From the NCBI RefSeq assembly GCF_004123845.1, contig NZ_NBDP01000042.1, forward strand, positions 1 to 64,000: DNA of 64,000 nucleotides, written 5' to 3'. Position numbers and translations under genes: made by a program. This stretch comes from Allobosea sp. Tri-44. GTDB lineage: Bacteria; Pseudomonadota; Alphaproteobacteria; Rhizobiales; Beijerinckiaceae. The notes beneath the pieces are model-generated. The model was not told the origin of the DNA, made no database searches, and saw nothing but the letters and a program-made list of their open reading frames with translations. Of this stretch, positions 62,608 through 64,000 are shown piece by piece. The number at the start of each line of letters is the position of its first letter. Positions within the stretch are counted from its first letter, which is position 1.

Positions 62608-63486
62608 ATGAAGACCACCTCGTTTCGCCGCGCCCTGACGGGCCTCGTCACCGGCCTCGCCATCGTTGCAGCCTCGCCGGTCCTGGCCGCCGAGGGCGCC
62701 CCGAAGCCGCCGCGCGTGAGCTGGTCGTTCGCCGGCCCGTTCGGCACGTTCGACCGGGCGCAGTTGCAGCGCGGCTTCAAGATCTACAAGGAGGTCTGTG
62801 CCGCCTGTCATGGCGCCAGCCTCGTCTCGTTCCGCAATCTTGCCGAACCCGGCGGGCCGGAATTCTCGCGCGGCCAGGTGGCTGCGCTGGCCGCGACTTA
62901 TCAGATCAAGGACGGTCCCAACGACGCGGGCGAGATGTTCGAACGTCCCGGCCGTGCGGCCGATCGTTTCCCGTCGCCCTTCCCGAACGAGCTGGCGGCG
63001 CGCGCGGCCAATGGCGGGGCGTATCCGATCGATATGTCGGTGCTGGCCAAGGCGCGCACCTATGAGCGCGGCTTCCCGTGGTTCATCTTCGACATCTTCA
63101 CGCAGTATCAGGAGAACGGGCCGGACTATATCCATGCGCTCCTGACCGGCTACAAGGACCCGCCGCAGGGGTTCCCGGCGCTGCTGCCCGGCCAGAACTA
63201 CAACGAATACATGTCCGGCCACCTGATCGCGATGCCGAAGCCGCTCAATGACGGGCAGGTCGAGTATCCGAAGGCGGCGGACGGCAAGGCGCAGGTGCCT
63301 GAGACGGTCGATCAATATTCCAAGGACGTCACCGCCTTCATGATGTGGATGGCGGAGCCGCATCTCGAGGCGCGCAAGCGCATGGGTTTGCAGGTGATGC
63401 TCTTCCTCGCACTCTTTGCCGGCCTGCTCTACTTCACCAAGAAGAAGATCTGGTCGCGCCTGCCCGACCACGCCTCGGTGCACTGA
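62608..63486 (+). CDS. petC: Cytochrome bc1 cytochrome c1 subunit
   Basis: A 292-aa protein with a signal peptide (residues 1-28), the haem-binding VCAACHGASLVSFRNL (CxxCH), and a C-terminal membrane anchor (QVMLFLALFAGLLYFT) followed by KKKIW. It accepts electrons from the Rieske protein and passes them to cytochrome c. The gene starts four bases after the petB stop and ends the petABC operon at the terminator 63504-63530. Confidence 0.97.
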   Translation: MKTTSFRRALTGLVTGLAIVAASPVLAAEGAPKPPRVSWSFAGPFGTFDRAQLQRGFKIYKEVCAACHGASLVSFRNLAEPGGPEFSRGQVAALAATYQIKDGPNDAGEMFERPGRAADRFPSPFPNELAARAANGGAYPIDMSVLAKARTYERGFPWFIFDIFTQYQENGPDYIHALLTGYKDPPQGFPALLPGQNYNEYMSGHLIAMPKPLNDGQVEYPKAADGKAQVPETVDQYSKDVTAFMMWMAEPHLEARKRMGLQVMLFLALFAGLLYFTKKKIWSRLPDHASVH

Positions 63487-63503
63487 GCGAAATTTGGAAT
63501 TGG

Positions 63504-63530
63504 AAAGGGCCCCGGAGACGGGGCCCTTTT
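63504..63530 (+). terminator. Intrinsic terminator after petABC
   Basis: AAAGGGCCCC and GGGGCCCTTT pair around a six-base loop, with TTTT at the end, 18 bases after the petC stop. The ten-pair stem is strong, and the A-run on the left could make it act in both directions. Confidence 0.88.
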
Positions 63531-63637
63531 CGTTTGCGAGCAAGGCTGTGGATCGGCGCGTTGCCGGCCCGCGCATGGTTGCGCTGGCGTCACAAACTTC
63601 TGATCCTTGGCCGGGAAAGCTTTCGAGGGCAGGCGAC

Positions 63638-64000
63638 ATGGCTGAAGCGGTTCTGGGCATCATCGGCGGCTCCGGCATCTACGACCTGCCGGGACTCACC
63701 GATCTGCGCGAAGAGCGGATCGAGAGCCCCTGGGGCGAGCCCTCCGACGTGCTCCGGATCGGCCGGATGGGGGAGACGACGATCGTCTTCCTGCCGCGCC
63801 ATGGCCGGGGCCATGCGATCCCGCCCTCGGAGATCAACTACCGCGCCAATATCGACGTGCTGAAGCGGGCAGGCGTCACCGACCTCGTCTCGCTCTCGGC
63901 CTGCGGCTCCTACAAGGCCGAGCTCTATCCCGGCCTGTTCGTGCTGGTCGACCAGTTCGTCGATCGCACCGCCGGCCGCGCCAGCTCGTTCTTCGGCAAG
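63638..64000 (+). CDS. mtnP: S-methyl-5'-thioadenosine phosphorylase, cut by the window end
   Basis: The first 121 residues of a purine-nucleoside-phosphorylase-family enzyme that splits methylthioadenosine in methionine salvage. AVLGIIGGSGIYDLPGL (phosphate-binding start), FLPRHGRGHAIPPSEINYRA and ACGSYKAELYPGLFVLVDQF match MtnP. The rest, including the base-binding residues that separate MTA from other purine nucleosides, lies beyond base 64000, so specificity is inferred from the first half. Confidence 0.9.
   Translation, partial: MAEAVLGIIGGSGIYDLPGLTDLREERIESPWGEPSDVLRIGRMGETTIVFLPRHGRGHAIPPSEINYRANIDVLKRAGVTDLVSLSACGSYKAELYPGLFVLVDQFVDRTAGRASSFFGK

Overview
The window is a high-GC chromosomal segment of an alphaproteobacterium, most likely of the order Hyphomicrobiales (Rhizobiales). 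A Bosea-like genus is my best guess, from gene content only. The main reasons are a ctrA-chpT-che-fli block, a DUF1134/EipA gene, DUF1285/DUF6111/DUF1236 genes, and separate petA, petB and petC genes. The separate petB and petC argue against Bradyrhizobium, where they are fused. I see no phage, transposase, CRISPR array, rRNA or tRNA gene.

Layout. 0.2-6.4 kb: HAD dehalogenase, gpmI, a LysR/quinone-oxidoreductase divergent pair, TetR and GNAT genes. 6.4-18 kb: motility and cell-cycle control. fliJ and fliI are separated by an MFS transporter and a thioredoxin-like gene on the other strand. ctrA follows with a promoter region containing three GANTC sites, then the converging run chpT-cheA-cheW-cheY-cheB-cheR. 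18-29 kb: cysQ, a YHS protein, eipA, a coiled-coil membrane protein, a KDG kinase coupled to a NagD-like HAD protein, a large polytopic membrane protein, a divergent GTP cyclohydrolase II, cytochrome b561 and NUDIX. 29-38.7 kb: metallophosphoesterase, SDR, ABC-F, a 118-aa orphan behind a triple half-site operator, acyltransferase, glucokinase coupled to hydroxypyruvate isomerase, a TSUP transporter and a secreted orphan. 38.7-41.3 kb: opgH coupled to an FkbM methyltransferase. 41.4-44.9 kb: an unusual run of a BchC-like dehydrogenase, a PTPS-fold protein lacking its catalytic triad, a GT4 glycosyltransferase and a methyltransferase. 45.5-55.6 kb: the MoxR-DUF58-DUF4159-membrane protein operon, divergent from DUF1285-NUDIX-DUF6111-cca. 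55.6-58.4 kb: two small orphans, hemF, trmL and an exported RidA. 58.6-64 kb: an ABC exporter, petABC (cytochrome bc1) and the start of mtnP.

How the genes connect. ChpT passes phosphate from the CckA kinase to CtrA, and CtrA controls motility genes in this class. The regulator, its phosphotransferase, the chemotaxis core and the flagellar export ATPase therefore sit together. PetABC is the respiratory bc1 complex, and hemF upstream feeds haem synthesis.

The two most unusual things are the 41.4-44.9 kb operon, which looks like an undescribed small-molecule (possibly pterin-like) pathway, and the intergenic palindromic repeats. Among the repeats, two 99-bp copies differ by compensatory stem changes and by an inverted centre, and one element is nested inside another. 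All functional assignments are from reading sequence motifs; no database search was run.
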